From the NCBI RefSeq assembly GCF_000615285.1, contig NZ_BALU01000009.1, positions 29,010 to 93,009 on the forward strand: 64,000 bases of DNA, written 5' to 3'. The notes under the pieces were generated by a model, which saw only the letters and a list, made by a program, of their open reading frames with translations, had not been told where the DNA came from and made no database searches. This document shows positions 54,334 through 62,397 of the stretch, in pieces; within the stretch, counting starts at the first letter, position 1, and every line of letters starts with the position of its first letter. Origin of the DNA: Lactobacillus kitasatonis DSM 16761 = JCM 1039. Its GTDB lineage: Bacteria; Bacillota; Bacilli; Lactobacillales; Lactobacillaceae. A program made the position numbers and the translations under genes.

Positions 54334-54441
54334 TTGAGAGTATTTTTATATTTCATATATTTAATAGTGTTATCAATCACTTCTTATATTAGTTACTATA
54401 TTAACAAAAATAAAATGCTACCGCTTACAAGTCTAGCATAA
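54334..54441 (+). CDS. Possible small membrane peptide, 35 aa
   Basis: TTG 54334, with AAAGGAC 14 nt upstream, to TAA 54441. Sequence begins LRVFLYFIYLIVLSITSYIS; one hydrophobic helix followed by YYINKNKMLPLTSLA. Located in the gap between two secreted-protein genes. It may be a real membrane peptide or chance. Confidence 0.25.
   Translation: MRVFLYFIYLIVLSITSYISYYINKNKMLPLTSLA
54416..54429. promoter_or_regulatory. cre-like site upstream of the 54502 gene
   Basis: TGCTACCGCTTACA; its complement TGTAAGCGGTAGCA differs from TGWNANCGNTNWCA at one position. No convincing promoter is seen beside it. Confidence 0.3.
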
Positions 54442-54501
54442 GTCAGTATAAAGAATTACAATGTTAGTCGTGCTATCAAGTTAAAAGTAGGGGAGTAGAA
54501 A

Positions 54502-56010
54502 ATGGATATGGAAAAGAAATGGAGCATTTCTTTTATTTTAGCGTGTCTTCTAACATTGTTTGTTATTAAACCACAATCAGTTGCAGCTAAGGAATTGAGT
54601 CCTTTCCAAACAAAGATGATTGGTAATGTTAATTTCGGGATTTACCAAAGACTTACACGTAGAGGACCTGCATATTGGATCGGTTCAACGAGAACTTTCA
54701 GACACGGCAACTTCCAAGCCAGTGCTGAAAGAAAGATCGGTAAGACTAAGTACAACTATGTTTGGATTGATGGTCACAGAGCTGGCTGGGTAAATCAACG
54801 CGCTTTTTTGAGAAATAAGATCTCAGTTGCTCATGACATTAGCTTGGTAAAGAATCCAAATTATGATTTTCCAACTAGGGATGCCATCAACTTTGCTACA
54901 GATAAGTCAGGTACTGTAATTAAACCATGTAAGGTGAATGTTTCAGAAGATAAGATCACCACTAATGAAGCAGGTTTATACCCAGTAACTTATTCTTACG
55001 GTAAGGCCAAGGCTCATGTTACTGTTGAAGTAAGATCAGATGATAACGAAGGTATTGTCAAGGCAGACAAGACGCCACAACCTGGTGCAAGAAGTGCTAC
55101 TAGTTGGTTTAAACACTTCAAGACTTCAGGTCACTGGGGCAAGAGCTTCGCACCAGAAATTAAGTCACACACCTTAAAGAGTGGCGAATTTCATTTAAAG
55201 ACTTACTTTTATCAACCAGCAATTTTGAGTCAAAGTGGTACGCACAATGGTTTAGTTGGACCTGTACCAGAAGGTTTGGCTGTTTCAAGAGGTACAGCTT
55301 ACACAACTATGTACAGCTCACCACATAATATGCGTTCACACATTGTTGCTTACAAGCTCAACCAGATTCCTAATCGCTATATTATGCAAAAGTTGCCATG
55401 GATGTCTTGGAATAAATTTACACGCTTAGCCTCTCACGTGAAGGTTAGTCCATACATTAAGACAGGTCATGGTCAAGCTTTCAGCGCAACCAAGAAGTAT
55501 CTTTATGTAATTGCTAATGATCACTTGTTGAAGAACACTCCAAATTCAGAAGAAATCATGCAAATCAGCAAGAAGAACTTGCGCATTAAGCGTATCTGGT
55601 CCTTCAAGATTTGGAACAATGGTGCAAACGACGGTCGTTATATTCACAATGCTGTGTTTATCAATGATCATACATTTATCGCAGAATATCACCGTTTAAC
55701 TGATCACCGTTTCGAATACTGGGAAGTAACTCGCAATGGCGATAGCTGGATTCCAAAAGAAATCGGTGCAACTAAAGGTGATTTTATGTTTAACAACTCA
55801 CCAGTTCAAGGTATGGCTTACGATAAAAAGAGAAAGCAAATTTATTTAGCTTTCAATGATTATTTGTTTAAATTAAACAGAAAGGGTCGTGTGTTGGATA
55901 CTGGCTCTTTCCATACTGGTCGTGAATTTGAAGGTATCTGTGTCAATGGTAATCATTTCTATGCAGAACTTGCTCAGCGCCCAGAATTATTGAGACAAAG
56001 AATCAAGTAG
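54502..56010 (+). CDS. Large secreted protein, SH3/GW-like and Ig-like N-terminus with a propeller-like C-terminus
   Basis: 502 aa. Signal peptide, cleavage near VAAK (about residue 30). Residues 40-110 resemble a GW/SH3-type wall-binding module (FGIYQRLTRRGPAYWIGS ... YNYVWIDGHRAGWVNQRAFL). Residues 135-178 resemble a bacterial Ig-like repeat (ITTNEAGLYPVTYSYG). The rest (from about 235) has repeated short strands with GHGQAFSATKKYLYVIAN, IHNAVFINDHTFIAEYH and VQGMAYDKKRKQIYLAFND, suggesting a beta-propeller. I cannot assign a function. GGGGAG 13 nt before the first ATG (54502); ATG 54508 is also possible. Confidence 0.65.
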   Translation: MDMEKKWSISFILACLLTLFVIKPQSVAAKELSPFQTKMIGNVNFGIYQRLTRRGPAYWIGSTRTFRHGNFQASAERKIGKTKYNYVWIDGHRAGWVNQRAFLRNKISVAHDISLVKNPNYDFPTRDAINFATDKSGTVIKPCKVNVSEDKITTNEAGLYPVTYSYGKAKAHVTVEVRSDDNEGIVKADKTPQPGARSATSWFKHFKTSGHWGKSFAPEIKSHTLKSGEFHLKTYFYQPAILSQSGTHNGLVGPVPEGLAVSRGTAYTTMYSSPHNMRSHIVAYKLNQIPNRYIMQKLPWMSWNKFTRLASHVKVSPYIKTGHGQAFSATKKYLYVIANDHLLKNTPNSEEIMQISKKNLRIKRIWSFKIWNNGANDGRYIHNAVFINDHTFIAEYHRLTDHRFEYWEVTRNGDSWIPKEIGATKGDFMFNNSPVQGMAYDKKRKQIYLAFNDYLFKLNRKGRVLDTGSFHTGREFEGICVNGNHFYAELAQRPELLRQRIK

Positions 56011-56019
56011 GTGATCCAG

Positions 56020-56154
56020 ATGAAAAAGACTACTAAGTTAGGCATGAGTGCATTGCTGATTAGTTTATTCGCTTTGTTTGTTGGTAAAAAGCTCGACGAC
56101 GAAGTGAATAAAGATGACGAAAATCAAGATCGTGGCGTTGGTCCATTAGATTAA
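56020..56154 (+). CDS. Small membrane-anchored acidic peptide, 44 aa
   Basis: ATG 56020, 10 bp after the previous stop, with GTAGGTGAT as ribosome-binding site. An N-terminal helix (TTKLGMSALLISLFALFVGK) is followed by an acidic tail (LDDEVNKDDENQD) ending GVGPLD. The arrangement (coupled to a secreted-protein gene, followed by a terminator) argues that it is real. Function unknown. Confidence 0.55.
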   Translation: MKKTTKLGMSALLISLFALFVGKKLDDEVNKDDENQDRGVGPLD

Positions 56155-56157
56155 GTT

Positions 56158-56200
56158 GAAAGAATCAAATCAATCATTTTGATGGTTTGATTCTTTTTTT
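56158..56200 (+). terminator. Terminator after small peptide gene
   Basis: Stem AAAGAATCAAATCAATCA/TGATGGTTTGATTCTTT closed by a short loop, 7 T follow. Confidence 0.85.
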
Positions 56201-56246
56201 GTACAATTAATAAAAACGTAACTTGGATTTTGCAAAGGAAGCAATT

Positions 56247-56801
56247 ATGACAAACGAAGCTTTATTAATCATCGATTACACCAATGATTTTGTCGACGAC
56301 AAGGGTGCGCTCACCTGCGGCAAGCCAGCACAAGAATTGGACGATGCAATTACCAATTTGGCTGACGAATTTTTAAAAGAAAGCAAGTGGGTGATTATCC
56401 CAACTGATTTGCACTTTAAAGGCAATCCTTATCATCCTGAAACTAAACTTTTCCCACCTCACAATTTGCCAAATACTTGGGGAAGAAAGTTATACGGGAA
56501 GGTTGGTAAATGGTATGAAGAGCACAAGCATAATGATCATGTGATCTTTATGAATAAAACGCGCTATTCAGCTTTTGCCGGCACTCCATTGGATTTGATT
56601 TTGCGTGAACGTAAGATTGATACTTTACATTTGACTGGTGTCTGCACCGACATTTGTGTTTTGCATACTGCTATGGATGCGTATAATCGCTGCTACAATT
56701 TAGTAGTGCATGAAAATGGCGTGGCAAGTTTTGATCAAACGGGTCACAAATGGGCATTGAATCACTTCAAGACTTGTTTGGGTGCTGAGGTTATAGATTA
56801 G
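56247..56801 (+). CDS. Isochorismatase-family cysteine hydrolase (nicotinamidase-like)
   Basis: 184 aa. Catalytic Asp in LLIIDYTNDFVDDKG (about residue 9), Lys in MNKTRYSAF and nucleophile Cys in TGVCTDICVLHTA. Cytosolic; likely converts nicotinamide to nicotinate and ammonia for NAD salvage, although related enzymes hydrolyse other amides. The metal-binding residues DLHF and HNLPNTW are present. I use ATG 56247 after AAAGGAAG rather than the open frame to 56223. Monocistronic. Confidence 0.85.
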   Translation: MTNEALLIIDYTNDFVDDKGALTCGKPAQELDDAITNLADEFLKESKWVIIPTDLHFKGNPYHPETKLFPPHNLPNTWGRKLYGKVGKWYEEHKHNDHVIFMNKTRYSAFAGTPLDLILRERKIDTLHLTGVCTDICVLHTAMDAYNRCYNLVVHENGVASFDQTGHKWALNHFKTCLGAEVID

Positions 56802-56825
56802 TGTATATTTTGAGGTAAATTATTC

Positions 56826-56856
56826 AAAGACACTCCATGAAAGGGGTGTCTTTTTT
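56826..56856 (+). terminator. Terminator after isochorismatase gene
   Basis: Stem AAAGACACTCC/GGGGTGTCTTT (one G-T pair) with six T. Confidence 0.85.
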
Positions 56857-56865
56857 AATCCTCTT

Positions 56866-56894
56866 TTGAAAAATGTTCTTCAATGATTCATAAT
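56866..56894 (+). promoter_or_regulatory. Promoter of the YjeM-type permease
   Basis: TTGAAA (56866-56871), 17 bp, CATAAT (56889-56894). Confidence 0.55.
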
Positions 56895-56934
56895 AGGTAA
56901 TGTTTGTTTTTATAAAGGAGTTGTTTTTTTATTT

Positions 56935-58434
56935 ATGGAGAAGAAAGATAATCAGGTCAAAATTAGACTTGGCAGCCTAGTTTTGATGATTTTCTCTTCT
57001 ATTTTTGGATTTAGTAATTCACTGACGGCCTTTTACCAGATGGGATACTCAAGTATCATTTGGTACATCGTAACCGCCATTTTATTCTTCTTACCATCCG
57101 CACTGATCTTCGCGGAATATGGTGCAGCCTTCAAAGGTATCAGAGGTGGTATCTTCTCATGGCTTGAAGGATCAACTAATGAAAAAGTAGCATTTATCGG
57201 AACTTTTATTTGGCTATCCGCTTGGGTTATCTGGCTGGTATCTTCTACTCAGTTCTTCTTGGTATCAGTCTCAACCGCTGTTTTCGGACATGACACAACC
57301 CAAAGCTGGCACTTATGGGGATTATCTTCAACCCAGTTATTAGGTATCTTAGAAGTTATCTTCTTAGCAATCGTAACTTTTTGTGCCGCTAAGGGAATTG
57401 ATAAAATAAAGGCGATCAATAATATTGGTGGTATCTTTACTTTGGCAATTGCCATCGGCTTTACGGTTGTTTCATTATTTGTATTCATTTTGAATCATGG
57501 ACAATTGGCTGAACCAGTTACTGCACAAAACTTGGTTCATTCACCCAACCCATCATTCCAATCACCAATCGCAGTTATTTCATTCATCGTTTATGCATTG
57601 TTTGCTTACGGTGGTCTTGAAACTACTTCAGGTGTTATTGACTCAGTTGATAAGCCAGAAAAGACTTACCCAAAGGGTTTGATTATTGCCATGGTAATGA
57701 TGACTGCACTTTACGTAGTTAACATTTTCATGTGTGGTGTTGCCGTTAACTGGAACAAGGATTTAGGTGTTAAAGGCGTTGACCTTGCTAACGTAGAATA
57801 TGTTTTGATCAACAACCTTGGTGTTGTTACTGGTAAGAGCTTGGGCTTGTCACATTCAGCATCCCTCGCAATTGGTTCCGCATTCTCACACTTTGCCGGA
57901 ATTGCCGACGTTTTGTCAGGTATCGCTGCCGCATTCTTGATGGTTTACTCACCAATCAAGTCATTTATCGAAGGCTGTGATCCACGTCTTTTGCCAAAGA
58001 AGTTAGTTGAACTTAACAAGCACGGAATGCCTGAACGTTCAATGTGGGTACAAGCAATCATCGTTAGTGTCATCATCTTATTCATTTCATTTGGTGGTAA
58101 CGCTGCTGGTCAATTCTACACAATATTGATGGACATGATGAATGTTTCTTCATCAGCACCATACTTGTTCTTGATTGCTGCATTCCCATTCTTCAAGGCC
58201 AAGAAGGATTTGGATCGTCCATTTGTCTTCATCGAAGGTAAAAAGAAAGTTTGGACGACTACCATTGTCGTTTGGTTAGTTGTCGCCATCGGTATTATCT
58301 TTACTTGTATCGAACCACTCTTTACTGGCGATTATCAAACTTCATTCTGGACTGCAATTGGTCCCGTCGCATTTGGTCTGGTTGCGTGGATTTACTATTC
58401 ATATCGCGAACATAAGGAAAAAGTTTTAAACTAA
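56935..58434 (+). CDS. APC-family amino acid permease, YjeM type
   Basis: 499 aa with 12 or more helices. N-terminal RLGSLVLMIFSSIFGFSNS and EYGAAFKGIRGGIFSWLE follow the glutamate/GABA-antiporter branch of APC transporters. Likely substrate an amino acid or amine, not determinable here. GGAG lies 14 nt before ATG 56935; the spacer is T-rich. Strong codon bias suggests good expression. It has its own promoter, with the flavin-type protein next. Confidence 0.85.
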   Translation: MEKKDNQVKIRLGSLVLMIFSSIFGFSNSLTAFYQMGYSSIIWYIVTAILFFLPSALIFAEYGAAFKGIRGGIFSWLEGSTNEKVAFIGTFIWLSAWVIWLVSSTQFFLVSVSTAVFGHDTTQSWHLWGLSSTQLLGILEVIFLAIVTFCAAKGIDKIKAINNIGGIFTLAIAIGFTVVSLFVFILNHGQLAEPVTAQNLVHSPNPSFQSPIAVISFIVYALFAYGGLETTSGVIDSVDKPEKTYPKGLIIAMVMMTALYVVNIFMCGVAVNWNKDLGVKGVDLANVEYVLINNLGVVTGKSLGLSHSASLAIGSAFSHFAGIADVLSGIAAAFLMVYSPIKSFIEGCDPRLLPKKLVELNKHGMPERSMWVQAIIVSVIILFISFGGNAAGQFYTILMDMMNVSSSAPYLFLIAAFPFFKAKKDLDRPFVFIEGKKKVWTTTIVVWLVVAIGIIFTCIEPLFTGDYQTSFWTAIGPVAFGLVAWIYYSYREHKEKVLN

Positions 58435-58501
58435 TTGTTAAACATTTCTATCAAATATGGTTATAATGGAAGAAAGATATAGAAAGGATTCTAAGTTAAT
58501 C

Positions 58502-58867
58502 ATGAAAAAATTAGATGCAAACAAACTCACTGATGAACAAATCAAGTTCTTTAATGAACACTTGCCATACATGGCAACTGTCAACAAGGAAGGCAAGCCA
58601 GCAGTTGGTCCTAAAGCTTCACTTAAGGCAATTGACGCAACTACTGTTCAATATTTAGAAAAGACTAAGTCTGAAGCTTTTGCCAACTTGAAGAATGGTT
58701 CAGAAGCAGCTATCGTAGTTGCCGATGTCCCAACTCACAAGGCATTACGTGTTAGAGGCTTTGCTGAAATTCATGAAGATGATGACTATGCCAAAAATAT
58801 TTTAAAGGACACCAAGTTTCCTAATGCATTTGTAGTCAATATCAAAATTGATGAAATTGATGCTTAA
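58502..58867 (+). CDS. Pyridoxamine 5'-phosphate oxidase-like flavin-binding protein
   Basis: 121 aa split-barrel protein: FFNEHLPYMATVNKEGKPAV, YLEKTKSEAFANLKNGSEAA and RVRGFAEI are typical of FMN-binding PNPOx-like reductases of this size. Specific activity unknown. The frame is open to 58457, but that part contains a TATAAT box (58462-58467); AAAGGA precedes ATG 58502, so I use that. It ends at a strong terminator. Confidence 0.75.
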   Translation: MKKLDANKLTDEQIKFFNEHLPYMATVNKEGKPAVGPKASLKAIDATTVQYLEKTKSEAFANLKNGSEAAIVVADVPTHKALRVRGFAEIHEDDDYAKNILKDTKFPNAFVVNIKIDEIDA

Positions 58868-58908
58868 TTGAAAGTTTTTCTGGCTCTTTGTCAAAAACCC
58901 TAAAGTAT

Positions 58909-58951
58909 AAAGGTAGATAGAAACATGACGATGTTTTTATCTACCTTTTTT
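58909..58951 (+). terminator. Terminator after the flavin-binding protein gene
   Basis: Stem AAAGGTAGATA...TATCTACCTTT with an inner stem AAACAT/ATGTTT around GACG; T-run follows. Confidence 0.85.
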
Positions 58952-59084
58952 CTTATACTTAGATTGAGGTTGAGGTCGACAACAGAATGGAATATTAAAT
59001 TCGACTGTCAAACGGGCCCATAAATGTTTATTTTCAATCAAACTAGATTAAAGGTGTGGATCTCAGAGATCGTATAATCAAGAA

Positions 59085-59231
59085 ATGGCAGCTAAGACTT
59101 TTAATATAAAGTTGATTGATGGTTATACTTTAACTAAGTTGATGATTGATTACAAGGTTGGAGTTCAAGTCCAGAAGACTTACGAATTGTTTGAAATTGA
59201 TAATGACTTCTTTGATAAGAAAGATAATTAA
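59085..59231 (+). pseudogene. C-terminal remnant of an Mrr-type restriction endonuclease
   Basis: 48 codons beginning MAAKTFNIKLIDGYTLTKLM, then YKVGVQVQKTYELFEIDNDF. This closely follows the C-terminus of Mrr-family type IV restriction endonucleases (KIVLIDGxxLxxLMI-YxVGVxVxxTYExxxIDxDFF, recalled). The catalytic domain is absent, and no ribosome-binding site precedes the ATG; a TATAAT lies only 9 nt upstream. The 130 bp before it show no further gene. It is therefore a relic of a lost restriction system, not a functional small gene. Confidence 0.65.
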
Positions 59232-59241
59232 ACATTAAATT

Positions 59242-59264
59242 TAGAGAACAATGTTCTCTTTTTT
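59242..59264 (+). terminator. Terminator after Mrr relic
   Basis: Stem AGAGAAC/GTTCTCT with an AAT loop and T-run; probably the old mrr terminator. Confidence 0.75.
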
Positions 59265-59322
59265 AGTTGGTTTTATATAAAACAATAATTTTAGTGCTAG
59301 CTAAGCAAAATAGGAGGCAGCA

Positions 59323-59730
59323 ATGAAGGCACTATCGGTACGTGGCGATTACATCATGGATATAATTGCCGGCAAGAAGAAAATTGAATATAGAACGTTG
59401 AAAACAAACTATCGTGGACCACTTCTGATGTGTTCGACCGCTAAGAAGGTAGCAGGGGCCGCACCTGGTTATGCGATTTGCGTTGTGAATTTGAAGAGCA
59501 TTCAATATTTTCCGTTTGAAGATCTCTACTATTGGAATATCGAACTTGCCGATGTGATCAAGCCGATTCATATGAAAGGTCAGCTCAAGCTCTTCAATGT
59601 TGATGATGATCTTATTAAACCAATTAGCAGAAAAGAATTTGAAAAAGAAGTACAACCGTTGATTTATACACCAAAGAGAAAAAGAAGTAATAAGAATGCT
59701 ATTCTAAATGTATTTAGGATAGTTAAATAA
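59323..59730 (+). CDS. ASCH-domain protein
   Basis: 135 aa. MKALSVRGDYIMDIIAGKKK with the conserved GxKxxEYR motif (GKKKIEYRT), and CVVNLKSIQYF, typical of ASCH domains, which bind RNA or act on modified nucleosides. The specific role is unknown. AGGAGGC precedes ATG 59323. It is adjacent to the Mrr relic, and ASCH genes are often near nucleic-acid systems, but association here is not demonstrated. Confidence 0.8.
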   Translation: MKALSVRGDYIMDIIAGKKKIEYRTLKTNYRGPLLMCSTAKKVAGAAPGYAICVVNLKSIQYFPFEDLYYWNIELADVIKPIHMKGQLKLFNVDDDLIKPISRKEFEKEVQPLIYTPKRKRSNKNAILNVFRIVK

Positions 59731-59733
59731 ATG

Positions 59734-59770
59734 AAAAAAGCTGTCGTTCAATATCAACGACAGCTTTTTA
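59734..59770 (+). terminator. Terminator after ASCH gene
   Basis: Perfect stem AAAAAGCTGTCGTT/AACGACAGCTTTTT with a 7-nt loop. Confidence 0.9.
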
Positions 59771-59873
59771 CTATGCATCCCTCGTATACCCGATATTGAA
59801 ATTCGGTAATTTTCTAATCGGCCGATAACACCTATAATTTCAATTGAAATGATTGAGATAGGTGGTAGGAAAT

Positions 59874-60511
59874 ATGAAAATTCTTATCGCAGGTGCAACT
59901 GGTCGTGTGGGCACACTTTTAACCCATAATTTATTACAAGATGGACATGAAATCATTGCCGGAGCGCGTCATCCCGAAAGAGTAGAAAATAATGATCGCA
60001 TCACTCCAGTTAAGTTTGATCTTCACGAAAGCGTCGTAGAGATGACTAAAGCAATCAAAGGTGCGGAGGCAATTTACTTCACAGCAGGTTCAGGTGCTAA
60101 GGATTTACTCCAAGTTGATGCTTTCGGTGCCGTTAAGTTAATGCAAGCCGATGAAAAAGATGGCATTAAACGTTTCGTCATGCTTAGCGCACTGTTCTCA
60201 CTTGAACCAACCAAGTGGAGAACCGTTAAAGGTCTCGATGGCTTAACCGGCTACAATATTGCCAAGTTTTTCGCCGATAATTATTTGATCCACGACACCG
60301 ATTTGGATACACGATTTTGCAACCAACGGTGATGACCGACAAGCCTGGTACTGGCAAGATCACCGTTGATGAAGGAAAGTTTGGTTATAATTCAGCTGAA
60401 GATGTTGCTAGAACTTTGGCTGATATTCTTAAGTATCAAAACACCAGTCATAAGATCATCAAGATGCGCGAAGGTGATACGCCAATTGACGATGCCTTGA
60501 GTCGTGTTTAA
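59874..60511 (+). pseudogene. NAD(P)-binding (NmrA/SDR-a5-like) oxidoreductase, single frameshift
   Basis: ATG 59874 after GGTAGGA: KILIAGATGRVGTLLTHNLL, a Rossmann NAD(P) site. The frame breaks near 60309 (DLDTRFCNQR, stop at 60332); adding one T restores DLDYTILQPTVMTDKPGTGK, and the second frame runs to 60511. The combined protein is about 212 aa, usual for these YwnB/YtfG-like proteins. Only the C-terminal quarter is affected. Confidence 0.8.
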
Positions 60512-60585
60512 TCAATAAAATCCTCCTTGAAAAATAGCAATTAATAAAAACAGATTAAATCACAACAAAATAAATAAAAAATTTT

Positions 60586-60619
60586 TAAAAGCGAGTATTA
60601 GTAAAATACTTGCTTTTTT
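60586..60619 (+). terminator. Terminator after the oxidoreductase
   Basis: Stem AAAAGCGAGTATT/AATACTTGCTTTT with one G-T pair and T-run. Confidence 0.8.
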
Positions 60620-60760
60620 CTTGCTATATAGGGATGAATTAAATAATAAGTGTTAGTTTATGGGTGCTTCGCTGTTTTTGTCCAAGCAGGATAACTTTAC
60701 CAACCCCTGAAAGAGGTTACAATGAAGATGTTAAGCAAATAAACAGGAGGTTTGAAATAT

Positions 60761-62125
60761 ATGGATAAGAGAAAAGTAATTATTGTTGGTGCTTCACACG
60801 GTGGTCATGAATCCGCAATCGAATTATTAGACAAATACGATGACGTTGACGTAACTATTTATGAAGCCGGCGACTTTATTTCATTCATGTCATGCGGAAT
60901 GCAACTTTATCTTGAAGGCAAAGTAACTGCTAAAGATGACGTACGCAATTTTGCACCCGAAGACGTTGAAGCTAAAGGCGGCCATGTCTACGCTAACCAC
61001 GAAGTAACTGCTATTCATCCAGACGACAAGACTGTAACCGTTAAGGACGTCGTTAGCGGCAAAGAAAGCCAAGTAGAATACGACAAATTAATCTTGTCTT
61101 CCGGCGTAACTCCTAAGACCTTGCCAGTACCAAACAGCGATCTAAAGAACATCTTCTTAATGCGTGGTCGCGACTGGGCAACTAAGTTGAATGCTGCCAA
61201 AGATGATCCAGCTATCAAGAATGTTGTAGTCATTGGTGCCGGCTATATTGGTATCGAAGCAAGTGAAGTCTTTGCTAAAGCCGGCAAGCATGTAACTTTA
61301 ATGGATATGATCGATCATCCTTTGGGCACTTACCTTAACCCCGAACTTACCAATATCTTGGAGCCTGTATTTAAGGATCACATGGACCTTAAGATGAACG
61401 CTAAAATTACTGGCTTTAAGGGTGAGGACAAAGTTTCTGGCGTTGAAACCGACCAAGGCGTAGTTCCTGCAGATTTGGTCATCGTTTCTGCTGGTGTAAC
61501 TCCTAATACTACTTGGTTAAAGGGTACCGTTGATCTTGATCAAAGAGGCTGGATTAAGACTGACCCATACCTTAGAACCAATGTTAAGGATGTTTATGCA
61601 ATCGGGGATGCCATCTTGCCACTTTCAATCCCTGCAGGCAAGCCAATGCCAATTGCCTTAGCTACAACTGCTCGTCGCGAAGCTCAATACTTGGTAGATC
61701 ACTTATTTGAAGCTAAGCCAGGCAAGGCTTTCAAGGGTGTCACCGGTGCTTCCGCATTGAGCGTCTTTGACTATCACTTCGCTACAGCAGGCTTGAACCA
61801 ATTCTCAGCTAAGAGAAACGACGTTCCATACGCAACCAGCTTCTATGAAGACTCAATGCGTCCAGCTTATATTCCTGAAAAAGACAATCCTAAGGTTTAC
61901 GTAAGTTTGACCTTCAATCCATACAATCACCAAATTTTAGGTGGTGCCGTTCTTTCTAAGTATGACATTACTGCACAAGGCAACGTTTTAGCTTTGGCAA
62001 TTAGTCATAAGGTGACGCTTGAAGACTTGGCTGAGCAAGACTTCTTCTTCCAACCTGGATTTGATCGTCAATGGAGCTTACTCAACTTGGCTGCACAACA
62101 CGCCTTAGGTTTAGCTAAATTCTAA
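60761..62125 (+). CDS. NADH peroxidase / NADH oxidase flavoprotein
   Basis: 454 aa. FAD site VIIVGASHGGHESAIELL with His13, redox Cys45 in SFMSCGMQLYLEG, NAD site VVIGAGYIGIEASEVFAKAG and the second FAD motif DVYAIGDAI. The His and single Cys (as sulfenate) are the catalytic pair of the Npr/Nox family, reducing H2O2 to water or O2 to water with NADH. The two activities cannot be separated by eye. ATG 60761 has AGGAGG 10 nt upstream; the TTG at 60752 is too close. Important for oxygen tolerance in a catalase-free organism. Confidence 0.9.
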   Translation: MDKRKVIIVGASHGGHESAIELLDKYDDVDVTIYEAGDFISFMSCGMQLYLEGKVTAKDDVRNFAPEDVEAKGGHVYANHEVTAIHPDDKTVTVKDVVSGKESQVEYDKLILSSGVTPKTLPVPNSDLKNIFLMRGRDWATKLNAAKDDPAIKNVVVIGAGYIGIEASEVFAKAGKHVTLMDMIDHPLGTYLNPELTNILEPVFKDHMDLKMNAKITGFKGEDKVSGVETDQGVVPADLVIVSAGVTPNTTWLKGTVDLDQRGWIKTDPYLRTNVKDVYAIGDAILPLSIPAGKPMPIALATTARREAQYLVDHLFEAKPGKAFKGVTGASALSVFDYHFATAGLNQFSAKRNDVPYATSFYEDSMRPAYIPEKDNPKVYVSLTFNPYNHQILGGAVLSKYDITAQGNVLALAISHKVTLEDLAEQDFFFQPGFDRQWSLLNLAAQHALGLAKF

Positions 62126-62205
62126 AAAGTAAAATTTCTTGTTGACAAACTTCATTAGCAAGATTTTTATAACATTAAATTTATTTAAGAAAGGAGCTAC
62201 ATATC

Positions 62206-62313
62206 ATGTTAGAATCATAAAGCGCATTAACAGTAGAATTACGACGCCACCACCAAAATGATGGCCTATTTTGTAATCCTAAATTATGGTGTGCGGCGAT
62301 TTTTGTTAAATAA
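62206..62313 (+). other. Mini-ORF overlapping a leader hairpin upstream of oppA
   Basis: AAAGGAG is well placed before ATG 62206, but the frame reads MLES and then TAA (62218). Past the stop the same frame stays open for 30 more codons (SALTVELRRHHQNDGLFCNP and ten more) to TAA 62311. Either a four-codon leader peptide or a 35-codon small gene with a nonsense codon (CAA to TAA would fit). It lies over the hairpin at 62245-62306. No known leader family recognised. Confidence 0.45.
62245..62306 (+). terminator. Leader hairpin 1 (terminator-like) upstream of oppA
   Basis: Outer stem CGCC...GGCG and CACCA...TGGTG separated by a small internal loop, inner stem CAAAAT/ATTTTG, followed by ATTTTTG. 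It overlaps the mini-ORF. Confidence 0.5.
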
Positions 62314-62336
62314 TTAATTAAACGATTATTAAGTGA

Positions 62337-62375
62337 AGACTCACGTCCCTAATTGGGATGAGGGTCTTTTTTTAT
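62337..62375 (+). terminator. Leader hairpin 2, strong terminator just before oppA
   Basis: Stem AGACTCACGTCCC/GGGATGAGGGTCT with one mismatch and two G-T pairs, 5-nt loop, then seven T. It ends 23 nt before the oppA start, so it could attenuate oppA or simply end the mini-ORF transcript. Confidence 0.75.
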
Positions 62376-62397
62376 TAAAAAAGAAAGAGTAAAGATT

